Shown: positions 6,635-13,957 of the stretch, in pieces | Layout: each line of letters starts with the position of its first letter | Position numbering within the stretch: position 1 is the first letter of the stretch | DNA from: Campylobacterota bacterium | Lineage (GTDB): Bacteria; Campylobacterota; Campylobacteria; Campylobacterales; Sulfurospirillaceae | Direction: 5' to 3' | DNA length: 14,044 nucleotides | Assembly: GCA_009930355.1 (NCBI GenBank) | Contig: RZYK01000032.1 | Location: 1-14,044 of the forward strand | The notes under the pieces: model-generated | What the model was told of the DNA's origin: nothing | The model's input: the letters and a program-made list of their open reading frames with translations, nothing else | Database searches by the model: none | Position numbers and translations under genes: made by a program

Positions 6635-7324
6635 ATGGCATTGCATATTATCAACCAACCGAACGATCAAAAAAAAGCCGTCAATGACGCAATGCGTTAC
6701 CCCAATTTAGAGACAATGATTAGTGTGCCTTTGGGCATTGGAGAGTTTTACGAGGCGTGTAAGGATTATCCGATTTTATTTACCAAAAATCAAGAGGGGG
6801 ATTGGCTTGCCATCGCTTTACTGGGATTTAACGATAAAAACGTCTATTTGGACGAGAATCGTCGCTTTAAAAAAGGAAAATACTTGCCTGCTTTTTTAAG
6901 ACGTTATCCGTTTAGTTTAGTGAAAAATGAGGCTAAAGAGGGCTTTTCTTTAGGTATTGAAGAGGAGGCTTTAGAAGAATTGAGTGCATCCAATCAGGCA
7001 CGAGCTTTGTTTAAAGAGGATAAAACACCCAGCGAGTTGAGCAAAAACACGTTGGATTTTCTGATACATGTTCAAAGTGAATTGCACGCATGCAGCACGT
7101 TCATTAAAGATTTATATACGTGGGGACTTTTGGTGGAAAAAAGTGCTACTGTTTTGGATGAAGAGGGTAAATCACATACAATTAACGGATTTTTCACGCT
7201 CAATGAAGAAAAGCTCAACCATTTAAGTGAGAAGAAAAAACTCGACATCTGCAAAAAAGGAGCGATGCCTTTTATCACAGCACATCTCATTTCACTGAGC
7301 AATATCAGGCGATTGGGATTATAA
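6635..7324 (+). CDS. SapC-family protein
   Basis: A 229-residue protein of the SapC family (PF07277). The typical family core is present: 'VPLGIGEFYEACKDYPILF' (31-49), then 'ALLGF...NVYLDENRRFKKGKYLPAFLRRYPF' (61-93). The family is named after SapC of the Campylobacter fetus S-layer locus, but members are widespread in bacteria without S-layer genes and their biochemical role is not established. There is no signal peptide or transmembrane helix, so it is probably cytoplasmic. ATG 6635 follows GAGGAA (6621-6626) by 8 bases. The gene stands alone between its own -10 region and a terminator, tail-to-tail with an AraC regulator gene. No S-layer protein or type I secretion gene is seen nearby. 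Confidence 0.85.
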   Translation: MALHIINQPNDQKKAVNDAMRYPNLETMISVPLGIGEFYEACKDYPILFTKNQEGDWLAIALLGFNDKNVYLDENRRFKKGKYLPAFLRRYPFSLVKNEAKEGFSLGIEEEALEELSASNQARALFKEDKTPSELSKNTLDFLIHVQSELHACSTFIKDLYTWGLLVEKSATVLDEEGKSHTINGFFTLNEEKLNHLSEKKKLDICKKGAMPFITAHLISLSNIRRLGL

Positions 7325-7329
7325 GCTTT

Positions 7330-7359
7330 AGCGTTTACATGTAAATGTAGACGCTTTTT
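7330..7359 (+). terminator. Terminator between the SapC gene and the AraC gene, built on the palindrome
   Basis: AGCGTTTACAT (7330-7340) pairs with ATGTAGACGCT (7345-7355), one T-G wobble, loop GTAA, followed by TTTT. It sits between convergent genes and starts just past the AraC stop on the other strand, so it may serve both, although the minus-strand T-run is poor. It has the same build as the acs terminator. Confidence 0.8.
7334..7345. repeat. Iterated palindrome, 12-bp form, in the SapC gene terminator
   Basis: TTTACATGTAAA inside the terminator hairpin. Copy 4 of the family. Confidence 0.8.
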
Positions 7360-8341
7360 ATAAAGAAGTATTGTAAAAATATTTGCGCTCTTTTTTAAGT
7401 TGAATCGGGAAAATCCCATAGCACTCTTTAAAGGCTTTGCTAAAGTGACTGAGGCTTTTGTAGCCTACATGTAAAGCTGCTTCTTGCACACTCATGTCAT
7501 TATGCTCGAGGAGCTTCTTTGCTTCTGCTAGGCGATGGGCATGAAGCATTCCGTATACGGTTGTTCCAAAAAGTACTTTAAATCCTTTTTTAAGTTTAAA
7601 TTCATTGAGGGCGCAAAGGTGAGCTAACTCTTTGAGTGAGGGAGGTGTTATAAGATTATTGAGTACTATCTCTTTGGCTTTATGTAATGCTTTATAATCA
7701 TCCAAAGAGAAGTTTTCTTTTACATGTAAATAGGGTTTTTGAAACGTACCATAGACCAATTCGAGTAGTTTAGACTCTACAAAAAGCTCTTGCAGTTTTC
7801 CTTGAAAGATATGTTTGTTTTGTATTTGATTTAAAAGGATTTTTTGTGTGTGCATCATCTGTGCGTAATCATCTATTTGAAACATTTGTTGAGGCGAGGA
7901 AAGCGGATGTGAGAGTGTTGTTTCTTTTGAAAAGGATTCAACAAGCTCACGGGAGATGACAATCGAGTGGCTTGAATAGTGTTTGTTTTTCTCATAAAAT
8001 CCCAATGAACGCAGACCCTTTTGAATGAACCCTTGCATCATACTTTTAGGTTGAATATCAAAGGTACGATTATCGCTGATGGATTTAAAATGAAGCGTTT
8101 CTCCTGCGTTAAAATAAAGAAATGATTGCTCTTCCATCTCCCACGAATGTAGATGAACCTCTTCGTTAAAATAGCCATCAAATGAACCATAAGCGATGCC
8201 ATTGCCTGTATTGAAATAGCTAAAATGAATATTTCCAAACTCCTTTAAGACCTTAGCATTGCCTATTTTTCTAGGGGAGTGAGTGGAAAAGAGTTCGGGG
8301 GCTATTTCTAAAAAATCATAGTTTGTAAGGGTGATAGACAT
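7358..8341 (-). CDS. AraC-family transcriptional regulator (PchR-like)
   Basis: A 327-residue regulator. The N-terminal part of about 220 residues is a sensing domain of unknown ligand. The C-terminal 100 residues are a complete AraC DNA-binding domain with two helix-turn-helix units: 'SLKELAHLCALNEFKLKKGFKVLFG' as the first (given in pieces: SLKELAHLCAL, then NEFKLKKGFKVLFG) and 'SVQEAALHVGYKSLSHF' plus 'SKAFKECYGIFP' as the second. The 'KLKKGF..LFG' form resembles PchR/YbtA-type activators of siderophore receptor genes. On the minus strand AAGGA lies 6-7 bases before the ATG. It is downstream of the second AraC gene with a 58-base gap and could be cotranscribed with it. The location beside two TonB receptor genes suggests it activates one of them when the matching siderophore is present (inference). 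Confidence 0.9.
   Translation of the reverse strand: MSITLTNYDFLEIAPELFSTHSPRKIGNAKVLKEFGNIHFSYFNTGNGIAYGSFDGYFNEEVHLHSWEMEEQSFLYFNAGETLHFKSISDNRTFDIQPKSMMQGFIQKGLRSLGFYEKNKHYSSHSIVISRELVESFSKETTLSHPLSSPQQMFQIDDYAQMMHTQKILLNQIQNKHIFQGKLQELFVESKLLELVYGTFQKPYLHVKENFSLDDYKALHKAKEIVLNNLITPPSLKELAHLCALNEFKLKKGFKVLFGTTVYGMLHAHRLAEAKKLLEHNDMSVQEAALHVGYKSLSHFSKAFKECYGIFPIQLKKERKYFYNTSL
7466..7473. repeat. Iterated palindrome, 8-bp core, inside AraC gene 1
   Basis: TACATGTA, the shortest copy, in the second helix-turn-helix of the regulator. On the minus strand it is read TTA CAT GTA (Leu-His-Val). Copy 5. Confidence 0.6.
7719..7730. repeat. Iterated palindrome, 12-bp form, inside AraC gene 1
   Basis: TTTACATGTAAA, read on the minus strand as TTA CAT GTA AAA (Leu-His-Val-Lys). 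Copy 6. Confidence 0.8.
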
Positions 8342-8397
8342 CGTAAATCCTTAGAGTATTGTTGTAAGTAAAAAGGATGAGTAGTCATAGGATTTCT

Positions 8398-8411
8398 TTT
8401 TACATGTAAAA
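8398..8411. repeat. Iterated palindrome, 14-bp form, over the stop codon of AraC gene 2
   Basis: TTTTACATGTAAAA. The minus-strand stop TAA at 8400-8402 lies inside the palindrome, so the last sense codons and stop (TAC ATG TAA) are made by it. It sits in the gap between the two AraC genes. Copy 7. Confidence 0.85.
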
Positions 8412-9362
8412 TGTTTTCTGTTTTAAAACGCTTTTGGGTGTATATCCAAAATACTTTGCAAATGCGCTTGTAAAGTTGCTTTGATGGGCATAACCGATGG
8501 TTTTTGCAACATCGTTTATATCCATTTCTCCTTGTTCAAGTAAATTTTTGGCATGCTCTAAACGGTGAGCACTGATGTAGTTAAAAAGGCTTTGATGAAA
8601 GAGGTGCTTGAAATTACGTTGGAGTTTTGTTGCATTGGTTTTAGCGATACGGCACAGTTCTTCAAGGCTTAGAGGCGCTAAGAGGTTTTCGTGAATATAA
8701 TCAGCAACTTTATGTGTATAAAAGCATTCAATTTCAGGAATCGCATAGGGTTTTTTATCGTGTTTGCAAAGAGGGCTAAGCCATTCATGGAGCAGTTCAT
8801 AGACGTTAGATTTGAGTAGAAAAAGGTTTAGAGGATCTTTCGCATTAAGATGGCTTAACATTTTGATCTGTGTAAGCATTTTCTGGCTCATGGGTAATTC
8901 ACTTAAAATTTCAAAGAACGGTTTTTGTTCTAATTTTTCAAGTAAATGGGATAAAGGATGCCTTTCTTCTTCTACCATGTTAGATAAAAATGAAGGGGAG
9001 AGCATCAGATTAAATGAGCAACTAAGACGCTCTTTTTCATAGTAACTTTTTCCATTTTCACGGTTGAGTAAAACGGGATAAAGATAGTGAGGCTTGAAAG
9101 TTTGTTGGAGTTTAAAATCATGGTGTTCATACTCAATGCCTCCTTGTGTAAAGGTTGCAAACATCAAAAGCGGTTCTTCAAAGGCATTGTATAAGCAGAG
9201 GTTTTCTTTGGGTTTTAGATCAAAATGACAGAGCATAAGCCCCTCTTCTAAAACCAGAGGGCGAATGGAACCCTGCGCATAAGGTTCTAAGGCTAAAGAG
9301 GTGTTATACGATGGTGTTTGATGAAAGAGATTAAAAGATGGTAAGTCCAAAGTATTACACAT
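8400..9362 (-). CDS. AraC-family transcriptional regulator, second copy
   Basis: A 320-residue regulator. The N-terminal sensing domain of about 220 residues has no recognised ligand motif. The C-terminal AraC domain shows a first helix-turn-helix around 'SLEELCRIAKTNATKLQRNF' and a second around 'DINDVAKTIGYAHQSNFTSA' followed by 'FAKYFGYTP'. ATG 9362 is chosen because GAGGAAG precedes it by about 6 bases on the minus strand. The in-frame upstream ATG at 9443 would push coding sequence through the Fur-like box and the divergent promoter and has no comparable start signal. It is the first gene of the minus-strand pair and is divergent from the first TonB receptor gene, the usual arrangement for a siderophore receptor and its activator. 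It differs clearly in sequence from the other AraC protein, so it is not a recent duplication. Confidence 0.9.
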   Translation of the reverse strand: MCNTLDLPSFNLFHQTPSYNTSLALEPYAQGSIRPLVLEEGLMLCHFDLKPKENLCLYNAFEEPLLMFATFTQGGIEYEHHDFKLQQTFKPHYLYPVLLNRENGKSYYEKERLSCSFNLMLSPSFLSNMVEEERHPLSHLLEKLEQKPFFEILSELPMSQKMLTQIKMLSHLNAKDPLNLFLLKSNVYELLHEWLSPLCKHDKKPYAIPEIECFYTHKVADYIHENLLAPLSLEELCRIAKTNATKLQRNFKHLFHQSLFNYISAHRLEHAKNLLEQGEMDINDVAKTIGYAHQSNFTSAFAKYFGYTPKSVLKQKTFYM

Positions 9363-9406
9363 TGTTGCTTCCTCATAAAAAAGCGTTGTTTTAGCATAAA
9401 AAATAT

Positions 9407-9425
9407 ATTGATATTCTCTATCAAA
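9407..9425. promoter_or_regulatory. Fur-box-like inverted repeat in the AraC/TonB receptor divergent region
   Basis: TTGATA (9408-9413), 5 bases, then TATCAA (9419-9424) form a symmetric site. Compared with the 19-bp form ATTGATAATNATTATCAAT it matches 14 of the 18 defined positions. It overlaps the receptor promoter and lies about 45 bases from the divergent AraC start, so an iron-loaded Fur protein could repress both. The assignment rests on sequence likeness only. Confidence 0.5.
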
Positions 9426-9436
9426 AAAAATAGAAT
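9408..9436 (+). promoter_or_regulatory. Promoter of the first TonB receptor gene
   Basis: -35 TTGATA (9408-9413), 17-base spacer, -10 TAGAAT (9431-9436), 36 bases before the ATG. The -35 hexamer is the left arm of the Fur-like box. Confidence 0.55.
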
Positions 9437-9472
9437 AACGCAAATTTTATTTAGGAAAGCTTAGGAGAGAAA

Positions 9473-11515
9473 ATGCGTAAAACCGTAGCGTTAAGTATGG
9501 CCGTTGCCCTATGGCTCAATACAGGTGTGTTAGCAGAAGAGAGACGGTTGGATGAAATTGTCTTAAGTGCTGATAAGATGGGTTCAAGCACACTTTTGGA
9601 GTTACCATCAAGTGTAAGTGTGGTGAGTTCCGATCAGGTGAATGATTTTTTAATTAAAGATTCGATTGGCTTGCAAAGCATGACATCCAATTTTTTGATT
9701 GTGGAGACAGGTCCTGGTACGGCATCTACCTTTGCATCTATGCGAGGAATAACTTCTGGAATGATTGGAACGCCTGCGGTGGGATTTTACGTGGATGATG
9801 TTTATTACAGTGCTTTGGATATGAACTTTTTAGACATCGACCATATTGAAGTGCTTAAAGGTCCGCAAGGCACACTATACGGACGCAATTCCGAAGCGGG
9901 CATTGTGAATGTCGTGACCAAAGCACCTTCGTTTGTATCAAGCGCTGAGGTAGGAATGGAGTATGGCAGTTTTAATACCCTCAGTTCCCATGCCATCATC
10001 AACCAGCCTTTAAATGACACAACCGTTCTTCGTGCGGCATTGCGTTATGCCCAGAGTGATGGTTATTTTAAGGATACGCTTAAAGGTGATGATGTTGGGG
10101 AAGAGAAAAACATTGACGCACGCTTGAAACTTTATACCAACGTCAATGACGCATTAAACGTGACCATCGCTTATAACTACCAAAAAAGTGATTCGCCTTA
10201 CTATGCGCAATTTGCTCCTTGGACAAGCAATACCATACGCAAAAACGTGGATGTGGACTATCTAGGCGATACCAGTAAGGAGCTTCATGATTTACATGTA
10301 AAGAGTGAGTATACCTACAGTGATGCCCTTAAAATCATCTCCATTACCTCGGCTAAAAAAGAGCAGTATATTGCCAATAACGATCTTGATTTTACGACGG
10401 TAGATTTAACAAGGCTTTATACCGATAAAGAGGTCAAGTCACTCTCTGAGGAGCTACGATTTGTGACGAAACCTAGCGAACGATTGCAATGGATTAACGG
10501 CGTTTTCCTCCTCAAAGAGAGGGAAAATCATGACTACCGTATACCAATGAATTTTATGAACATGGGTATGGGGATGCCCTCAGAAACATTGGTGCAAAAA
10601 AGCAAAATTGACACACTAGGTACAGCACTTTTTAGTGAAGCAACCTACCGTTTTGAAAACGCTCTGCACGCTACATTAGGGCTTCGTTACGATAGGGAAA
10701 AGAAAGAAGATGACTACACACAAAGAGGTGGAACCATGCTCTCTGTGTTTGGTTATACGGATAAAAGCGGTTCATCTAGCGAAACGTTTGATGCGTGGCT
10801 TCCCAAATTCTCTTTAGCCTATAAAAAATACGAAGCGTTTACGCCTTATCTTAGTGTATCCAAAGGTTTTCGAAGCGGTGGATTTAATACGACCGATACG
10901 GTAGGAGAGAGTTACGATCCTGAATTTACATGGAACTATGAGCTGGGTATTAAGTCTAAACTAAGTGATACACTTTCGTTGAGTACCGCACTTTTTTACA
11001 TTGATTGGAAAGATATGCAAGTCGAACTTGCTCAAAGTAATGGGGTAGCGTATATTGACAATGCCTCTTCTGCAAGAAGTAAGGGAGCTGAAATAGAACT
11101 TCATATGAATCCTATGGAAGGATTGAATCTGTTCAGTGGTTTTGGATACACCAAAGCAACCTATGAAGAATACACCAAAGGGGCGAGCGATTACAGTGAT
11201 AACTATGTCATTAATGTACCACGCTATACCTTTAATGTAGGCGCAAATTACCGCTTTGAGGGTGGCTATTATGTGGGTGGCAATTATGCTTATTTTGGAA
11301 AAGTTTATATGGACAATGACAATACCCGCTCCCAAAGTTATGGGGTCACAAACGTTAAAATCGGTTATGAACAAGAGAACTTTGATGTGTATCTTTACGC
11401 CAAAAATCTTTTTGATGAGGGGTATGTCACGCGTGCCTTTGTGGTTAATTCCAATTGGTATGCCAGAGCTGGTGAGCCTCGTAGTGTAGGTGTAGCCTTT
11501 GCGTATCGGTTTTAA
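9473..11515 (+). CDS. TonB-dependent outer membrane receptor (FyuA-like), copy 1
   Basis: A 680-residue receptor. Residues 1-21 are a signal peptide (probable cut after VLA), followed by a TonB box 'DEIVLSA' at about 27-33. The plug domain runs to about residue 150, with 'SMRGITSG', 'GFYVDDVYY' and 'IEVLKGPQGTLYGRNSEAG' as the classic plug motifs. The remainder is a beta-barrel ending in the terminal aromatic 'FAYRF'. Such receptors import ferric siderophores, haem, cobalamin or similar ligands with TonB-ExbBD energy. The plug motif style and the AraC/ABC context point to a FyuA-like siderophore receptor, but the ligand cannot be read from sequence. A Met-rich stretch MNFMNMGMGM lies at 359-368. 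ATG 9473 has AGGAGAG (9463-9469) just upstream. Sample lines counted by hand give about 40-50% GC, like the genes to its left. Confidence 0.93.
   Translation: MRKTVALSMAVALWLNTGVLAEERRLDEIVLSADKMGSSTLLELPSSVSVVSSDQVNDFLIKDSIGLQSMTSNFLIVETGPGTASTFASMRGITSGMIGTPAVGFYVDDVYYSALDMNFLDIDHIEVLKGPQGTLYGRNSEAGIVNVVTKAPSFVSSAEVGMEYGSFNTLSSHAIINQPLNDTTVLRAALRYAQSDGYFKDTLKGDDVGEEKNIDARLKLYTNVNDALNVTIAYNYQKSDSPYYAQFAPWTSNTIRKNVDVDYLGDTSKELHDLHVKSEYTYSDALKIISITSAKKEQYIANNDLDFTTVDLTRLYTDKEVKSLSEELRFVTKPSERLQWINGVFLLKERENHDYRIPMNFMNMGMGMPSETLVQKSKIDTLGTALFSEATYRFENALHATLGLRYDREKKEDDYTQRGGTMLSVFGYTDKSGSSSETFDAWLPKFSLAYKKYEAFTPYLSVSKGFRSGGFNTTDTVGESYDPEFTWNYELGIKSKLSDTLSLSTALFYIDWKDMQVELAQSNGVAYIDNASSARSKGAEIELHMNPMEGLNLFSGFGYTKATYEEYTKGASDYSDNYVINVPRYTFNVGANYRFEGGYYVGGNYAYFGKVYMDNDNTRSQSYGVTNVKIGYEQENFDVYLYAKNLFDEGYVTRAFVVNSNWYARAGEPRSVGVAFAYRF
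10291..10302. repeat. Iterated palindrome, 12-bp form, inside the first TonB receptor gene
   Basis: TTTACATGTAAA, read as TTA CAT GTA AAG (Leu-His-Val-Lys). Copy 8 and the rightmost; none is found in 10303-14044. Confidence 0.8.
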
Positions 11516-11571
11516 AAAATGCCAAAAAATCCGTTTTGGGCGCAAAAAAATCCCTCTGGCGTTAAAAACGT

Positions 11572-11590
11572 ATTGATAATGGTTTTTAAT
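11572..11590. promoter_or_regulatory. Fur-box-like site before the second TonB receptor gene
   Basis: ATTGATAAT, one base, then GTTTTTAAT. It matches 15 of the 18 defined positions of ATTGATAATNATTATCAAT: the left arm is perfect and the right arm is 6 of 9. It overlaps the putative -35 box. Confidence 0.5.
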
Positions 11591-11602
11591 ATGGAGTACT
11601 AT
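11573..11602 (+). promoter_or_regulatory. Candidate promoter of the second TonB receptor gene
   Basis: -35 TTGATA (11573-11578), 18-base spacer, -10 TACTAT (11597-11602), 38 bases before the GTG start. The same layout as the promoter of the first receptor gene, with the -35 inside the Fur-like box. No strong terminator was found between the two receptor genes (only weak pairing around 11522-11540), so read-through is also possible. Confidence 0.4.
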
Positions 11603-11640
11603 TGCCTTTTTAAAATGCGTATTATTTTAAGGAGGAGTGT

Positions 11641-13731
11641 GTGAATAAAAAAGTTTTGGCATTTGCCATGATTTCCATCGTAACAAGCGGTTTTCTGTAT
11701 GGGGCAAATGAAGCATATAGCTTAGAGAGTGTTACGGTTAGTGCCAACAAAATAGAAGAAAACATCAAAGATGTTCCTCAGAGTATCACGGTGATTGATG
11801 AAGAAATTCTTCAAGAAAAAGGGATAAAAAATGTCAATGATGCAATTAAAGAAGTGCCAAATATGATTACAAGCGGTTCTAACAATGGTGTACAAACTTC
11901 TTTTAGAGGGTTAAATCTTTCAACGTTTACAAATAATAATCCTGTCGTAATTTATGTAGATGGAGTTCCTTATTATGATAGATATGATTTTGATCCTTCC
12001 TTAGTAAATGTAAAACAGATAGAAATCTTACGAGGGCCGCAGGGGACACTCTATGGTAAAGATGCTATCGGTGCAGTTATCAATATCATTACAAAAAATC
12101 CATCCAACGAGTGGCATGGAAGTATTGGTGCAGAATATGGAAATAACAATTATATGCAAAGTAGTTTCAATACAAGTGGTGCCTTGATAGAAAACAAACT
12201 TTTTGCAGGTATCAATGGTTCATTTCAAAAAGATGATGGTTGGATAACCAATAATTATCCTGAAATGGATAAAGATGCAGATAAAGACAAAGAAAGAAAA
12301 ACAAGTGCCTTTTTACTCTTTAAACCAACAGATAGACTCTCAGGAAAATTAACTATTACCGATAATTATTCAAAAACAAATTGGATGGATGGTCTTAATA
12401 CTGCTAATACAACTACTTCAATTAATAGCATCAAAAGAGATGATGCAAAAAACGCTAGTTTTGATGTACCAACATATGAAGAATCAAAAGTCAAATCACA
12501 AAGTTTAAATCTCAGTTATGATTTTGATGAGATGAAGTTAGAATCCACTACTACTCATAAAAAAGCTGACATGGATGGGGATTATGATGGAGATTATTTA
12601 TCAGGTACTTTAAATGATGGGTTAAGAATGTTTAATTATACAAATATGGATACTTGGACACAAGAAGTTAAATTCTCAGGAAAAACTCAAGATATAAAAT
12701 GGGTAGCAGGGATTTACACTGATGATGAGCAAAGAGATATCGGACCTTATGGAATGGAAATGATGAGTATGGGAGCAGTTTATGTATCTGATGCCTATGC
12801 TAAAGCAAATAGTAAAACTCAAGCACTCTTTGGCCAGACTATGATACCACTTGCAGATAAATTTGAACTCACCCTTGGGGGAAGATACCAAAAAATGAAA
12901 AAAGATATTGATTTAACTATGAAGTCAAGTTTTGGTGGAGTAGCACTTCCTGATTTTCTTTATAAAGATGAAAAAACTTGGAATACCTTTTTGCCAAAAG
13001 TTGCACTTGTCTATAAATATAGTGATAACTTAAACACTTATGCCTCTGTTTCCAAAGGTTATATGCCTGGAGGTTTTAACTATTTTGCTAATAGTGGAGC
13101 AACACAAGAGAATAGCTTTGAACCACAAAAATCAACAAACTATGAAGTAGGAATGAAATATACAGGGGAAAACTATCTACTAAATGCTTCTGTTTTTAGA
13201 ATGAATATAGAAGATATTCATATTTATAAATCTATAGGAGGCACTATTTGGCTTACAGATAATGCTAAAAAAGCCCATTCTCAGGGGATAGAGATAGATG
13301 CAAAGTATTTTTTGACAGACAATATAGAACTCTCAGGAGCACTTGGACTTATAGATGCCAAATATGATGACTATGATACAGGAACAGCTGTTTATGATGG
13401 CAAAAGGATAGAAAACACTCCTAAATACACAGCAAATTTAGGCATAGCTTATGTGAGTGCAAGGGGAATATATGGAAGATTGGATGCATATGCGAGAGGA
13501 AAAACCAACTATTTTGATGGAGCAAATAACAGTATGGTCACAGCTGATGGAGCAATCATATCAAATCTAAAGATTGGCTATAAGATAAAAGATTGGGATA
13601 TCTATGGCTATCTCAAAAATATCACTGATGAAGAGTATATAGATTCATTTAGATCTTCATCAGCAGGAATGCAAATAGTAGGGTTCAATGAGCCTAGAAC
13701 TTTTGGGGTTGGTTTTCGTTATACATTTTAA
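11641..13731 (+). CDS. TonB-dependent outer membrane receptor (FyuA-like), copy 2
   Basis: A 696-residue receptor with a signal peptide (about 1-22, MNKKVLAFAMISIVTSGFLY then GA), a TonB box-like 'ESVTVSA' (29-35), plug motifs 'DVPQSITVID', 'SFRGLNLS', 'VVIYVDGVPYYD' and 'IEILRGPQGTLYGKDAIGAV', and a barrel ending 'GFRYTF'. GTG 11641 is used as start because AAGGAGG (11629-11635) lies 5 bases upstream. It is homologous to, but well diverged from, the first receptor. Composition is different: sampled lines count at about 33-35% GC, and arginine is almost always AGA with frequent ATA isoleucine codons, against 40-50% GC and many CGN codons in copy 1. This suggests separate acquisition. It has a Met-rich stretch GMEMMSMG (371-378) at the place equivalent to the one in copy 1. 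The ABC transporter gene follows 11 bases later, implying one transport system. Confidence 0.93.
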   Translation: MNKKVLAFAMISIVTSGFLYGANEAYSLESVTVSANKIEENIKDVPQSITVIDEEILQEKGIKNVNDAIKEVPNMITSGSNNGVQTSFRGLNLSTFTNNNPVVIYVDGVPYYDRYDFDPSLVNVKQIEILRGPQGTLYGKDAIGAVINIITKNPSNEWHGSIGAEYGNNNYMQSSFNTSGALIENKLFAGINGSFQKDDGWITNNYPEMDKDADKDKERKTSAFLLFKPTDRLSGKLTITDNYSKTNWMDGLNTANTTTSINSIKRDDAKNASFDVPTYEESKVKSQSLNLSYDFDEMKLESTTTHKKADMDGDYDGDYLSGTLNDGLRMFNYTNMDTWTQEVKFSGKTQDIKWVAGIYTDDEQRDIGPYGMEMMSMGAVYVSDAYAKANSKTQALFGQTMIPLADKFELTLGGRYQKMKKDIDLTMKSSFGGVALPDFLYKDEKTWNTFLPKVALVYKYSDNLNTYASVSKGYMPGGFNYFANSGATQENSFEPQKSTNYEVGMKYTGENYLLNASVFRMNIEDIHIYKSIGGTIWLTDNAKKAHSQGIEIDAKYFLTDNIELSGALGLIDAKYDDYDTGTAVYDGKRIENTPKYTANLGIAYVSARGIYGRLDAYARGKTNYFDGANNSMVTADGAIISNLKIGYKIKDWDIYGYLKNITDEEYIDSFRSSSAGMQIVGFNEPRTFGVGFRYTF

Positions 13732-13957
13732 AGGATAAATGAATGCAAGAGAAAAAAAAAGGGCTATGGTCTATCATGGTTCCTGTAAGTATTTATATTA
13801 GATCAGCTATGGTGATTTCCGCTCTTAGTGGGATATTGTCAGTTATTGGGCTTGTCTTTTTGGCTTATGTTATAGGACTTATTATGGGTGAGAGTATCAA
13901 ACTATTTGGTTTTGAACTTGGATTTCAAGAGGCATTGATGCTTTTGGTAGTGTTCAA

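Noticed and set aside
6483..6710. Small plus-strand frame spanning the acs end and the terminator
   Set aside because: It crosses the acs stop, terminator and next promoter in a different frame and has no RBS.
9363..9443. Longer start of the second AraC gene
   Set aside because: It would read through the Fur-like box and the receptor promoter and has no good ribosome binding site; ATG 9362 has GAGGAAG.
10961..11545. Antisense open frame of 194 codons under the first receptor gene
   Set aside because: It is a shadow of a clear TonB receptor gene, with no start signal and no recognisable domain.
11516..11571. Possible terminator after the first receptor gene
   Set aside because: Only a weak 6-bp stem (CCAAAA with TTTTGG) is present, without a T-run; not enough to call.
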